Notes: generated by a model from the sequence alone, not told the origin. A DNA stretch of 64,000 nucleotides from Mauremys mutica (GCF_020497125.1 NC_059072.1:57074697-57138696); one strand, 5' to 3'. Numbered from the stretch's first letter, positions 33,509-46,315 are shown. Translations and numbers: made by a program.

Positions 33509-34667
33509 GTATGTAATCTTATACATGGTGATAGCTATCTCACATGGTACTCTTTTCTGCTGGGGTGAGTCTGTTGACCATATGATTTTTACCCAGATTA
33601 TGTTTTTTCTTCAAAATAACCCATTAGTGAAGAGAACAAGAATATATATTCCATGAACCAAACAGACCTACAATTTTCCAAGGTGTTTGCAACTTCTCGT
33701 GCCATTAAATACTACCTATTGTTGCTGAAGAAATCATATTTATTTGAAACGATTCTCCTGGGGCAATTAACAGCTTATTACATTTTCAGATCTGTTCCGC
33801 TTTCAGATCGCTTCAATATATTTGATTATATTCTTTCTTAACGCCAGTCATTCTCATCCAGGAAAGAGCGACACCTTTATCAGTCCTTTAACCAGAAGCA
33901 GACAGCAGAGTGATCACAAATCGAAAGGGGTTGTAGATGTTCTAAAGCATGGCGAATTTAGAAATGAAGGACCCAATCCTAAAGTACGGCTGAGTCATGC
34001 TCAGTGCTAGAGCCATGAGGGCTGTAAGATGTGGGCTGAAGGTTAGTAGTATGACTCATGGAATAAGTGTATGTGTGTTTCAGGGAGATTGTAATGTGAA
34101 AGGGGTTTCTTTCTGTGTCATAAGAAAGGGAAGCCATTCCATACATGGGGGCAGCATGGGACAAGTACAGCAAATACAGGAGTTGGAGACTGTTGAGAAT
34201 GGCAGTGTTGACAGAGCAAAGGAAGAAGAAATTAGTGAAACAGTGATGTGGTGGCCAGGGTGGAGTTGAATAGGGCCTTGAAGCTGAGGATGGGTAGTGT
34301 AAACTTGGTACCATGGGCAAGTAGTAGAAACCATGGTAGCAGACAATATTATCCAGAAGTAAAGTATAAGTGAAGGGGCCAATGATAGAGCCATGTTGGA
34401 TTCCCATATGGAAGGAGAAAGAGACATCAAAGAATAGGCCTAAGATGAGGTCAGAGAGAAAGTAGATGAACCATGAGAGGACAGGGTCACAAAAGGCAAG
34501 GGAAAAGAAGTTGCCAAGAAGGAGGGATTGATGAACAGTACTGAAGATCAAGGAAGATGGAACTGAGCACCTGTGGCTAAGGCAGGAGGACATTTTGTGA
34601 GACTTTGGAGATGGCATTTTCAGTGAAACAGAAATCTGACTGGAGTGGATGTAGACATGAGCTAGAG

Positions 34668-35323
34668 CAGTGTTTCTCAAATGCGACCACCATGGCCGCA
34701 TGTGGCCACCAGGGGCTTTTCTTGCAGCCACAGCCTCCTGATCTCTGATGGGGTGGGAGCAGCAGCCCCTCTCCCTCCTTGGTGCTCCTGGGGGCACAGC
34801 CTTGGTGTTGTTTGCGGGGGCCACCAGAAGGTATTGGGCCCTGCCCCCCTCTGGAGACAGCTGGGGAATAATGCTGGAGGAGCAGGCTGCCGGTGAGTTC
34901 AGGCTTTGGGCTTCACCCCTTGGGTAGCGGGGCAGCAGGCTCTGGCCACAGGGCTTCAGGCTCTGTCCCTAGCCATGGGGCATCAAGCTCTGACCCCCGC
35001 TGCCTCCCTTGGCTACCCACTCACCCACTCATCCCCATCAGCCCTGGCCCCTGATCCCCCATCTAGGGCTTAATTTATCCCCAGATTTGCTGGGGCTAAG
35101 TTTGCTGTGAAAAGGGATACGTGTATGTTTAATATCACTTTTCACAGCAGACTTACTAGCTAGCAATAAATATGTTACAATGATTTGGACGTATCTATGT
35201 GCATATTTAGTTGTTTTCCCTAAAGCTAATTAAGTATTTTAGGGAAAAGTGTGAGAATGTCCACCAGCAAGAGTTGGTGGCCACACTCTGAGACCACCAA
35301 ATAATTTGTCCTCAGAACCCCTG
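34668..35323. mobile_element. hAT-type non-autonomous element with imperfect 8-bp target duplication
   Basis: It begins CAGTGTTTCTCAAATGCGAC and ends CCTCAGAACCCCTG, roughly inverse of each other. The flanks AGCTAGAG (34660-34667) and ATGTAGAG (35324-35331) match at six of eight positions. GC-rich left half and AT-rich right half; no transposase. Confidence 0.75.
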
Positions 35324-38300
35324 ATGTAGAGGAAAGGAAATCAATGCAGGAATTGTAAATTGCTCATTGAAAAGGAGAAGGGAGATGGGCTGGTAGTAGG
35401 AAAGACAGATGGAGGAAAGGAGTGTTTTAGGAGGTTGTGTTATATGGGGTATGCCTTAAAATGGAGAGAAAAGAGACAAAAGAGGTAGTAGGTAAGAGTA
35501 CGGCAAGAGAGGCCAGTAACAGTGAAGGGATAGAGACAAAGGGATTGCAGGAGGGATTGGAAATTAGGAGCATGTGTGTGACCTCATGGCCACTATACAG
35601 GCTAAAGGCGGAGAAAGTATGGGAGGGGCAAATGTATACAAGAAGGGAGTACATAAATCTTCTCTTTGAAGTCAGTAGAGAGAGAGAGAGAGGAGAGGAA
35701 ACGAGAGCTCAAGGAAGGTGTCAAAAGTAGCAGATACATGACATGGGTTGTGGGTATGGGATTCAAGAACAGTGGAGAAGTCGTGGTGTTTTGTGAGGAT
35801 TCAATACTGAAGATGGAGAACATGAATTTGCTGTGAAGCAAGCGCACAAGGTCCCTAGATTTCATCCAGAGCTGTTAACTATTGTTTGAGCAGAAGACAA
35901 GGAACTGGATGGGAGTGTGAACCATGGTGATTGTTGGTGGGGGACACTCTGCAGTGGCTGAAGGAGATAAAGGAATTAAGGGTGGAACAGAGTGTAGATG
36001 ACAAAACAATGAATGGAAGAAGAGGGAATAAAGGGCAAAGAAGAGTGACTCAGGGATACAGAGAAGTCAGGGGTATTGATGGTTGAAGGTTGTTCAATAG
36101 AAGGGAGAATTAGTAACATTAAAGAAAATAAGGTAGTGACAAAACAACAACTGAAATCTTTCCTTTAACTACTGTCTGTGCTGCTGTTTGAAAACAGACC
36201 AGCTAAGGGAAATGGATACCTGTGCATTATAGAGTTCTCTGCAGAAAGAAATGGAGGCCTCTTTGATGTTTTGGAGAGGAGGCATTCTTGAATGAGAATG
36301 AGCTTGTGAATAGGGACTGAGGAATATTTTCTCTCCTGGCTAAGAATTAATAAGACCCATTTATTAGATTACTAGACAAATCAATCCATTTGAGTGCATG
36401 TCACATACCCTGGATACTGAGTGCCTCAGTGCTACACCACCCTTCAGGATATCTAAAAACAGCTGTTACCATAGATGGCATGAGACCCTTCCCTTGGGTG
36501 GGTGTTTTACCTGGACCATCTGTTCTTGCTGTCAGCTCTCCATTTACAGCATTTACAAGCTCTAGTTACTGTGCGCAGATACAGCAATTCTCAATTAAAA
36601 TCAAGGAGCTAATGAAAAAATCAGGAATAACCAATTAAAATATTTAAGACAGTAGCCTAATAAGAATGCCTAATTCGAACAGATCTTTTTTGGAAAAGAA
36701 ATTCCCTTTCTTGATAATAATATTGGTGAAGTAGGGGAGTCTGGGGATGGAAACAATGTTTAGTTTAGTATAGGGATGAGCTCAAGCTGCAAAATTGCGA
36801 TCTGGATCCAGTCTCTGAATATTGTCCACCCCTGAGGTCTTGAGCTGGGTTCATATTTTGATCCCTGGTCAAGTCTAATGTGGGTGCAGCTGGTTTACAT
36901 AGCATCCCCAGTGTAATCGGTTAGTAAAACCAGCCTAGTGAAAAAGCATACCCATGTAGCGGTAGTTCTGTGCTGGCACTAGCAGACCAGGGAAAAGGGA
37001 GCATGACTGGAGAAAAGGGGGCATAGCTGGGCTGCTCCTTTGCTACCCGGATACTGGGCTGCTCTTTTTGCCACTTGAGACTGTTGCAAGTCAGCCTAAA
37101 TTAGAGCAGCACGAAGATCAGGTAAGTGCAAAGGGTTGCTTAGCCACTTTTTCTCTGCTATGCTCAGTGTATTTTTTGCTGCATTCAATGCGGCTTGAAG
37201 ATTTTGTGGTTACAATTCTCATGATTGCAAAGAAAAGCTTTAAAGTACTACTTGAGTGCACCCCAAAGGCTCAAAAACACCAAACAAGCCCAGAAGACAA
37301 AAAGAAGCCTAAATGTATTGTTTTTAAGCCAATCTCATGATTTTTTAACCTTTTGGAGTTGGCAATACGGCAGAACTAACATCTTCCGCTCCTAGTTCTC
37401 ATGCTTTAGTGTAATTGTCATTTATTATTTTTAAAAAATCTCATTTTTCCTGGAAAGACAGTATTGCTTTCTGCTTTAATTCTTTTGTACCTAGGAATTC
37501 CTAGTGTGTTTAGTCCATGTTAAATATTTTTATCCTGTTTTCAGCCTTGCTTTTATCTCTGAATATCAGAAAGAGCATGAATTTTTGCATCTGCTTAAGT
37601 CATCTGGATTTCCCTTGACAGATGGTTCACTGCAGTGTATGTGCTTTCCTTCCTGGGCTGCAGTTTACGAAAATACACAGTGTAGCCTAGTTTCTGCAGT
37701 ACCTAGGGAAATCTGTACTACTTAAAAGTAAATGTTGTTACCGAACCTTCATATTCTTTCGTTGTTAAAAATGCATCTAGAGGCCAGGCGGGTATTTTTT
37801 AATACCAACATATTACTGTACCACACAGGAGATCCAGAGTCTTGAGCTACCCAAACTCTAGATAGGGTTCAAGTTGGAAATGCTGTGTGTCAAGTGTCAA
37901 AACAGAGGGGTGGGAGGAGATTAGGCTCACCATTCATTAAGACTCCTTATTGGGCAGTTTTTGGAGAGGCATTACTGCCCATCTCAGAAAGGACTAGGCA
38001 ATCCAGCCAGAGGTGAAAGGGTCTCAGTGCTGGTTGTCATCTGAATGGCAAGAATGGCTTGGGCAGGTAACCCAAAAGTAGCATGTCTAGGTCCAGGATG
38101 AGCACTGCCTGCACAGAGATGCCTGAGGGAGCCTGTAGGCAAAAATAGAACAGTTAGAGGCAAAAACAAAGCAATCCAGGCACACAGGTTCTGAGAGAAA
38201 TCTCCAAGGGCTTCCTGTTTGGTTCAGCTGTGTACAGTATGTGTGTATGCATCTATCGAATAACATCAACATAGCAGCAAAGCACGCAGCTATCCAAGTG

Positions 38301-38324
38301 CGTTACAGAGATGTGTGAGTGTTT

Positions 38325-38665
38325 TTATCCACATTACACATGGGGAAACTGAGACAAAAGAGGTTACAGCCAATATTTTCTGAAGTAGACTCTGGTTTTG
38401 GATGCCTAACTTGAGGCTGCTTGAGCCTGATTTTAATCTGTGCAGCCACAATTCCATTGGCCTCAGTGGGAACAGTGGGTCCCCAGCTACACCTGGGACA
38501 GGCTTTCAGGAGCACTCTCGCAAGCTGGACCCACCAAAACAAAGGCACCTGAAATCAGAGGCCAGTTTTGAAAATTTGGGGCTGAGGGCCTTGCCCAGAT
38601 CACATAGCAAGTTAGTGTCATGGGGATTGCAACTCAGGTGTCTGACACTTGTGTGTACGTACACG
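38325..38665 (+). repeat. Ancient SINE-like repeat split by a palindromic MITE
   Basis: ACATGGGGAAACTGAGACAA (38339-38358) and CTTGCCCAGATCACATAGC (about 38590-38609) are consecutive parts of one old repeat. Between them, about 38369-38585, is a MITE with the ends CTGAAGTAGACTCTGGTTTTG and CAGTTTTGAAAATTTGGGG and an interior TCCATTGGCCTCAGTGGGAA typical of palindromic turtle MITEs. Confidence 0.6.
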
Positions 38666-39582
38666 TATGCCTTTGGAGACCTTTTAAAAGTGGGCATATT
38701 TCAATATTTAATGGACAAAAGTAGATGCAATGCTGGAAAGGGTAAAATGAAAAAGCCCTACTTTAACTGTGAGAGCAAATTCTAAGATAAAAGGTCCCCT
38801 CATTTTAAACATAGATATCCAGGAATGTCTGATAGACTGAGTACTCAACCTTTGGATCCACTTGGGTCCCTTTGTGCTACTTTTCTGGTATAAAGGAGAC
38901 ATATACCTGGCAAATCTGGATAGGTGGGAATCCCCTTGTCACTCTAGTGGGAATCCCCAGGTAGTTTAGAGCCACACACAGTTCTTGTGTCGACAACACA
39001 TTGTTTCCATTTAATTTACCAAATTGGCTCATCGTTTGACCCACACAGCCATACCTAATGACATCAAGACATTAAAACAAACAAGCAAAAGAAAGAAAAA
39101 GAAACACAAAACAGGTGTTTGTGGTGTTTTGGTCCCAGCTGGAAGGAATATCAACTTAATCTAAATTGCGCTGTCATTTGTTCAGCTGATTAAAGACATG
39201 TTGGTTGATGTCGTAACTTTTAAAATTAATTCGCCTGTTGTTTTATTACTTTTCATCAGCTACAAAAACAAAATTACCTTGACAATAACAGTTTGAAAAT
39301 CAATGTTTCATTACACAACTGAAATATAAAGGAACTAATCCGCTAAAAACTGTGAAGTGAATGCAACTTCATTAGAAGAGATAGTGAAATAACTTTATTG
39401 GAAAGGTTAATGGAAATAATAGATGGGTTACTACCACAGCTCCATGCAGAGATACATTACACTTTCTCTGTGAAATAACAGGGGCATATAGCTAATAGCT
39501 AATGTAAAAGTACAAAGTTTCTCATTTTCATTGACTGATTACTTTAAAAAACACCTTTCAATTAAAAGATTTCTTCATTTAT

Positions 39583-39705
39583 AAGGTCCTCATCCAGCAA
39601 AGGCCTTACTCACTTGCTTAACTTCAAACACATGGGTAGGCCCAGAGATTTCAATGACATGCATGTTTCAAGGATGTATGTTTACATCCTTTGCTGGACC
39701 AGCAA
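39583..39705. repeat. Palindromic MITE
   Basis: GGTCCTCATCCAGCAAAGG at the left is inverse to CCTTTGCTGGACC at the right, with CTTACTCACTTGCTTAACTT near the left arm. It is non-coding. Confidence 0.65.
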
Positions 39706-39799
39706 CTAAATGTTTGCCTAGTTCCCAAATGTATGTTAAACGTTTTGTTTTGACTGCTTGATGGCATGTGCTTTCACCCTTGAGTGAGCACGCAGTATA

Positions 39800-40250
39800 A
39801 TTACTACATTAAACAGCTTGCATATGAGGACAGAGTAAAAAGACTGGGACTGTTCAGCTTGGAAAAGCAGTGACTGAGGGAGGGAGATGATAGAGGTCTA
39901 TAAAATTGTGACTGGTATGGGAAAAGTTAATAGGGAAGAATTCACCTAACGCACAAACCAGGGGTCACCCAATGAAATGAATAGGCATCAGGTTTAAAAC
40001 TAACATGAAATACTTCACACAATGCACAGTCAACTTGTGGAAGGCGATGCTGTAAGGGCCAAAATATAACTGGGTTTAAAAAATTAGCTAAGCCCATGGA
40101 GGATAGGTCCATCAATGGCTATTAGCCATAGAATCATAGAATCTCAGGGTTGGAAGGGACCTCAGGAGGTCATCTAGTCCAACCCCCTATGTGTCCCTAA
40201 ACCTCTGAGTGCTAGAACCTGGGACTGGACAACAGGGGATGGTGACATGT
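39800..40250 (+). repeat. Older CR1-type 3' end, interrupted
   Basis: It shows the CR1 C-terminal pattern (KRLGLFSLEKQ-like at about 39837-39870; a tail with GGATAGGTCCATCAATGGCT) and then CCCTAAACCTCTGAGTGC. A short CR1 tail of another subfamily is inserted at 40133-40189. The same family appears inverted at 50628-50880. Confidence 0.7.
40133..40189 (-). mobile_element. 57-bp CR1 3' tail inserted in an older CR1-type tail
   Basis: TAGAATCATAGAATCTCAGG through GTCATCTAGTCCAACCCCCT matches the start of the CR1 at 24471-24540 almost exactly, then stops. The older repeat continues on both sides (CTATTAGCCA before, GTGTCCCTAAACCTCTGAG after). Confidence 0.85.
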
Positions 40251-41514
40251 TGGGGGCACACAGGGTCACATGCTCCCCCCAGATTTCTGCCTCCCATTTA
40301 TCCCAGAGATTTTCAAACTGTGGGGCATGCCTCGCTAGTGGTTGCACCCCACAGTTTGAAAACCATCACCTCCTGCCAGGAGCCAGAAGATCAGAAGCTG
40401 GTGGGAGCTGCCCGGCCTGCTCGGGCTCCAGGCTCTCTGTGCTGTGGGAGTTGGGATGCTGGCTGGCTGCCTGGAAGCCCTCCCTGCCCTGCTTCCTGAG
40501 GTGGGCCACCTCTGTATGGCCAGGCACTCCCCAGGCAGGGTGGGCAGCACAGCTCTGAGTTGCGCCCCTGACACACTCTTGCCTCTGTCCCGAAGGAGCC
40601 TGGTGCCAGCCGGTGATCCCCCCTGGAGCCAGCCTCTGCCCATGGACCCTGGCTGCCATGAGATGCTCCCTGAGGAGCTCCCTGGAGTTCTCATCCCCCT
40701 TGGGTACCTGCCCCTCAGTAACCCGGTCACACCCCAGTCCCCACCCAGGGACCTGCCATTGCTGCCAGGTCACTTTCCCCACACTCCCTGCGCGCAGAGC
40801 AGATCTTCCCCTTGCTCCCCTAGGCTGCCCTGCCCCAGCCCCTTGGCTTCCAGGCTTGTGGTCACACAGCCATTGCACGAGCCTGGTGCCCAGCCCTGGT
40901 GCTGGGGGCAGGCGGCTGCTGTTCAGAGCTGACTTGTTCCCGCCAGCTCTGGAAACCAGGGCTGTGAGAATGGAGCAACCCCTAGGGTTACCATATTTCA
41001 AGTACCCAAATAGAGGACACTACTGGGGGTGGAGGGGAGGAACTGGGGGGTATTTGGGAGGATGCTGGGGGTGTCTGTGTACTGGGAGGGATATTTAGGG
41101 ATTATTGGAGGGGGCATTTGAAGGGCACTGGAGGAGGTACCTGCAGCAGGGACATGCACTGGAGTTGGGCTGCCAGTGCTTGGGGGGGGAGGGGAAGGCT
41201 CTCACTTCCCCCCATTCTCCTATCCCCATCTCTTATGTACTAGATTTTATACTCCTTGCCCATTGGTAGCATTATGCATTTTTCCCAAGGGCCATGTTTC
41301 TCTGGCACAGTGAAGTATCACCTTGGATGAAGGCACCCAGCATCAGAAAAAAATAACAGGATCCTATTCACATGAGGAGAGGGGAAAAGCCACTCTAAGT
41401 GGCCAGCATCAGGGAGGAGGCTTGGGCTATGCCTCAAGGGAGGGGCTACACTAGAAAGAAGCCACTCTAAAAAGAATGTAGGTGGATACGCACATGAACA
41501 TAAGCTCACAGTGC

Positions 41515-42240
41515 AATTCTATGTCTAAGAGAGTTAATATAATCCTTGGATGCAATGAATAGAAGAATTGTGAGTAAAAAAGTGGTGTGAACTCAGTATA
41601 TGGCATTAGTAGTACTCTTACTGAATACAGTATTCAGTTGTGGTCTCCACACTTTAAAAAATGTGTTGAAAGACTGCATATGGTTCAGAGATATGCCAGA
41701 AGAATGATTCAGAGTCTGTAAAACTTGCTTTGTAGTGAGAGATTTAAGAAGCTCAATCTATTTAGTTTATAACAAAGAAGGTTAAGAGGTAACTTGATCA
41801 CAGTCCCGAAGGCACAGATCCTTAAAGTATTTTGGGGCCTAACACCCATGGGTTAGGTGTTAGGCTCCTAAATACATTTGAGGATCTGGGCATAAGCACC
41901 TACACAGGAAGGATATTTCTGATAGGAACTCTTTAATCTAGCAGACAAAGGCATAAGAAAACCCAATGACTGGAAGCTGAAGCTAGACAAATTCAAACTA
42001 GATAAAAGGCAAATATTTTTAATAGTGAGGGTAATTAACCATTATAACAATTTACCAAATGATGTGGTGGATTTTCCATCACTTGAAGTCTTTAAATCAA
42101 GACTGGATGTCTTTCTAAAAGATATGCTGTAGCCCAACTAGATGTTATGGACCTGATGCTGAAATTATTGGGTGATGTTCTTTGGTCTGTGTTATGCAGG
42201 AGTCTAGACTCGTAATGGTCCCTTTTGGACTGGACATCTA
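41515..42240 (+). repeat. Older LINE 3' end (CR1/L2-like) split by a MITE
   Basis: Coding remnants such as 'FKKLNLFSL' and RRLRGNLI precede the MITE, and 'DWKLKLDKFKLDKRQIFLIV' and SLEVFKSRLDVFLKDML-like text follow it. The 3' tail ends near GTCTAGACTCGTAATGGTCC. It belongs to the same family as 8620-8935. Confidence 0.65.
41814..41889. repeat. 76-bp foldback MITE
   Basis: ACAGATCCTTAAAGTATTTT is inverse to AATACATTTGAGGATCTG, and GGGGCCTAACACCC to GGGTTAGGTGTTAGGCTCC around the centre ATGG. The host LINE resumes on both sides. Confidence 0.75.
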
Positions 42241-44159
42241 CAGCTCTATACAGGAGTGGCAGTCTCAGTATACCGTACGTTGCATTATTCTTAATTTTTT
42301 TCCTAACTTCAATCTCTTCCATTACTCCTCCTATCCCTCTGCACTTGCAGGTGTGTCAGCCTAAAGCAAAGTATTATACTCTTCCTACAAATGCCCTTAC
42401 CAGTCCACCCATTTCCTACTATCCCCTACACCTAGCAAGGCTCTCTGCAGAGCCACCTGCCTTGTTTCCATAGAAACAAAAAGCACAGCTACATAGCCTG
42501 TTTCTAGTGGTGCCAATCAGAGAAGAAAGCATGTGAGGAGGTAGCTCCTCCAGGCAGGCTGAAGAGGCATTAGAGGACCCTCCTGAATGCAGGCGATGGC
42601 CTCATAGCCTGTGTGGGAGGAGGTGTGAAAACCACTAGTGACCTATTTCCAACTCTGAGCTTGGCACGCAAACTGAATTGTATGTGCAACCCAGCAGGAA
42701 CCTTTACATTCAGAGTGAAAAATATAGCAGAGGTTTGATAATGAGTGTGGTGCCATAAAATATTACAAACCAGTTTACTGTTGCAGTCAGGACTGCAAAG
42801 GTTACTGACAGGCACAAAAGATGTTTTGGGTGCAATAAAATCTTAGTTTTGCATCTAGGGGCATAGTGGTTTAGAATTTGTATTTGTGTTTCTTGGTATG
42901 TTGTGTTTATTTTAAATTTTTATGAGTATTATTGTCTCAGGGACCATTTAAGGGACTAAAGTAATAGGAAATATGAGGCTAACGTCTGCTCTCAGCTATG
43001 CTGGTGAAAATCCAGAATAATACCAATAGCTTCAGTGGTGTTTGTGAGGACTTATAATGTTGAAACTGACGGCAGAATTTCCTCCCTCGTCTTTCAGTAA
43101 TTTAGTTTCTGGATAGGGCAATACCACAGGAAAATTAATGCTCATGTTTATTCTCATCCAGAATGGCCATCTGGGTTAAAAAAGCCCTTTAAAAACATAA
43201 ATACAAATACCAAACTATAAGGGGTTACTTTACTGAGACATTCAAATTAATGGCAGAACATGAGTGCACAGCCTGACAGTAATTTCAACCATACCACTGA
43301 TTAGCAAACCAATAAAGTAACTCATCTTTGAGATTCTCTTTCCTGTGTATATATTTATTTACTAAAAATTAATATCAACATTGGTGATGACTAGCAAAAC
43401 TACTCCTTAGTGTCTTATGTGCAAAATCACATAATGCAGCAGTTAGATATACTTGTGCATCCACGGTCCTAAAATGTCTTTAACTGTGTGTGTATGTGAT
43501 GAGTTCTTGGACACTGTTAATACAATGTCAAGGTAAGATCTTTAGATGGTGCCAGTTAATAAGTAGACTCTGACAATACTGCAATGGCATCTATACAAAG
43601 AATAGAGTTAGTAAAGTAGTATCTTGTATGTACTTTGGATACCATGTCTCAGAACCGCCATACCTCCCACGTACATATGTCTGGGCTTCACTGCATGAGT
43701 ACTAATCAATCACAGTACATACTATTAAAGCAATGTAATTGTCATCCTTTCAAAGCATCTCACCACTAGCATACAAAGAGTTCTATCAAATGTAGCTTTT
43801 TCAAGGAGAATATTCATGCAACTATTTTTAAAATCCTGAAATGAGTTCTTTTTAGGTTGATTGATGTAAACTACATCACCTAATGGTTTAATCAACAGGT
43901 CATCTACAAACTGCAGTGTGAATTCAATTGATATACTGTTGTACTGCTTTACAAAATGATTTATTATGTGCCTAGACATAATTATGCAATACTAAGAGAG
44001 ATTCAAGAATAAATCTGGGTCTGCTGAGAATTTCATTATAACTTAGTTTTACAGGTTAATTGAAAGAAAAAATTTATCTGAGGGGCATTTACTCTATCAG
44101 CATGGTTGTGATACTTATAAAAAGGACATCGGATGACACTGTTTTCTTTTTTCAAACAG

Positions 44160-44800
44160 GTAAATGGTTTAACTATGGAATTATCTTTCTGGTTTTAATC
44201 CTGGATCTGAATATGTGGAAGAATCAAATATTTTACAAACCTCATGAATATGGTCAGTATATTGGTCCTGGACAGAAGATCTACACAGTGGAGGACTCAG
44301 AAAGCTTAAAGGACCTTAACAGAACCAAGTTATCCTGGGACTGGAGATCAAATAACACAAACCCTCTGACTAACAGGACTTACGCTGAGGGAGACATGTT
44401 CTTGCATAGCAGATATACAGGGATTAGCCTTGATGTCAAATGCCTGGCCTTTATTCCATGTTTGCTGGCTTTTGCTTTGTTTGGGTTCTTCATCTGGTTC
44501 TTTGGGCGATTTCAGAAAACTGAGCAAGGCACGGAGAATCTGGACAAATCATACACAAGAATGAAAAGGAAGTCGCCATCAGACATGGGAATGACACGAG
44601 AAAATACACAGGTTTTAGTGGAGAAAACTTTAAGTTTTCAAGATCCACATTTAGTATCCATAAAATCAGACTTAAGTGAAATTGTCTTTAATTCTTCCCT
44701 TCTAACTTCTGAAAACTTGAGCTTACAGTTGAATGAAAAAGACAGCCCATTACAACCAATGACAGCGGATTCTGCCCCTAAGAGTGATCCCATGACCTAG
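44160..44800 (+). CDS. TMEM117: TMEM117, last coding exon with stop codon
   Basis: This terminal exon encodes the last 212 residues of TMEM117 after the split glycine codon. The acceptor is TTCAAACAG at 44151-44159 and the TAG stop is at 44798-44800. It contains two membrane segments: the first at about residues 3-20 of the exon (WFNYGIIFLVLILDLNMW), the second at about residues 98-120 (LAFIPCLLAFALFGFFIWFF). Between them lies a hydrophilic loop with the conserved YGQYIGPGQKIYT stretch and potential N-glycosylation sites NRTK, NNTN and NRTY. After the last helix comes a Ser/Lys-rich tail of roughly 90 residues with YTRMKRKSPS and TSENLSLQLNE motifs that I also associate with mammalian TMEM117. 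The membrane core is highly conserved and the tail is the variable part. The reading frame is open and shows no damage. In-frame ORF upstream of 44160 is intronic and is not part of the gene. Confidence 0.95.
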
Positions 44801-45860
44801 AGCAAATGACCCAGAAAAGAAAGATTTAAATAACCAATTATTGTGAGAGTTCCGTTTTTGTAAGTTAAGGTTTACATCATGTTTAGCACAAGAAATATAA
44901 CCTGTACCACAAAGGTGCTCAACATGCTTTTTTTAGGAATTTTGTTTTCTATTTGTATTATAATATATGTGCCTACTCTATAGCTAACATTCCTTTATAG
45001 ATTGCGTCTCAGAATCGCACAAACTATTTATTAATTCATTGATGTTACTGTATAATAGTGAATTAGATGAAAATTCTAACCGTGGTGGTGCCTTGAAACA
45101 TTAAACTGATTTTTAACTCAACACAGAAAGATATAAAGACCAATTCTTCTAACTTATTTTGCAAGGGTTTTTTTACATGCAATTATTTAGAATGCCATTT
45201 GATTTCTTACCAATAGATGTAGAGATTTCTGAAGAATGATTCCTGATAAGATGTCACACTAACGGTTGACTTTGTTATTTACTCAGCTGTAGAGTCAGTG
45301 ACTTTGATAACTGGACTGCAGAGAAGCATTTTGATTACCTTTTAATTTTTGCTGGCTGGCTGCCAAATACAAATACAGCTTCATAACAGAGTAACAGTAG
45401 AGCATGGGTCACTACTTGTGAAAATAGGACTTTCTCTATCAGTAATTGCAATTACATTATAATGCCAATTATGTTTTTCATAATTAAAGATAAACTGCTG
45501 CTTCATTAAAACTCCTGCCCTTCACCTTTCAGAAACAAAGGTTAAAATGCATAGTTAGAGCAACAGTGACATATCCCATCATGAACACAAACCTGTGCAA
45601 TGCCAAAGAACCAGTGTAGTGATTACACGAAAGAACCCAGAGCCCAGAGCCTTCCGTGTTTGTACAACTTTGTGTAACTATGGTTTGGGATACATTATGC
45701 TGGGAAATGTACAACACAACTGACATCTTTAACTTCTTCAAAGACTGAAGCAATGGTGTGGGGGCTGGGGAGTGACTGCATGGAATAGATTAGCATGTGA
45801 TTTGTCCTGAATCTTTTTTGCCCCTTTCAAGAATTAAACACTGTCCATTAATAAATAATA
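44801..45860 (+). other. TMEM117: TMEM117 3' untranslated region (candidate extent)
   Basis: AT-rich sequence follows the TAG stop and contains no recognisable repeat. Possible poly(A) signals are ATTAAA at about 45100-45105 and AATAAA at 45850-45855. Which of them is used cannot be told from sequence alone, so the end given is the outer candidate. Confidence 0.4.
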
Positions 45861-46277
45861 GAACCCAGCAGCAAAAACATGGAGGAATTGTTTTTGCAGC
45901 CTTTTTAAAGGCTACTTGGAATATGAATTCCTCAGCTGTCTGTTCAAACAATATACACTAAAAACATAGCAAATCTAAAATACCAGAAAAACTCTGACTT
46001 GCCTCTAATTTAGTTTCATAAATTGTTGTTACAAGTTACTAAATAAGAAGTCATTTTAAAGTCTAAATTATTTCCCTGTCAGTTACTGATGTTGCTGTAT
46101 TTTGTTTTCATGATTTTTTTTAATCTCAGTTGTTTTGATCTATCTGCTTTTAAGTTTTCAGCATGGTGAATTTAGCATGCATAATAGAACTATGCATTTA
46201 TTATCTATCACTAGAGAGCCAGTTTAATAAACATCATTCAACAATTGTTTATCATGTGGCAGGAACCTATCCTCTGT

Positions 46278-46315
46278 TAGGTTTTTTTTGTTTTGTTTTG
46301 TTTTGTTTTGTTTTA
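46278..46315 (+). repeat. (GTTTT)n microsatellite
   Basis: Five consecutive GTTTT units preceded by a T run. Confidence 0.93.

Larger units (their letters stand above)
33509..44159 (+). other. TMEM117 last coding intron
   Basis: This 10,651-bp intron is bounded by GTATGT and CAG. It holds a hAT-type element, CR1 tails and several palindromic MITEs, all listed separately. The stretches 33515-34667 and 35332-36100 read like one older, A/G-rich interspersed repeat that I cannot classify. Nothing recognisable was seen in 36400-38320, 38670-39580, 42250-44150. The AT-rich run-up to the final exon is ordinary intron. Confidence 0.85.

Noticed and set aside
33979..34824. 281-residue frame on the - strand
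   Set aside because: It runs across the boundary of the hAT element at 34668 and through an old A/G-rich repeat; Ser/His/Leu-rich reading without domain features.
40366..41098. GC-rich frames of 130-210 residues on both strands
   Set aside because: The composition is simply GC-rich repeat sequence between a CR1 tail and another MITE start near 40982; there are no domains, and overlapping open frames on both strands argue against a gene.
44060..44159. Extension of the last TMEM117 exon upstream to an ATG at 44060
   Set aside because: A clear acceptor lies at 44159 and the joined reading HITGKWFNYG matches the family; the upstream residues do not.
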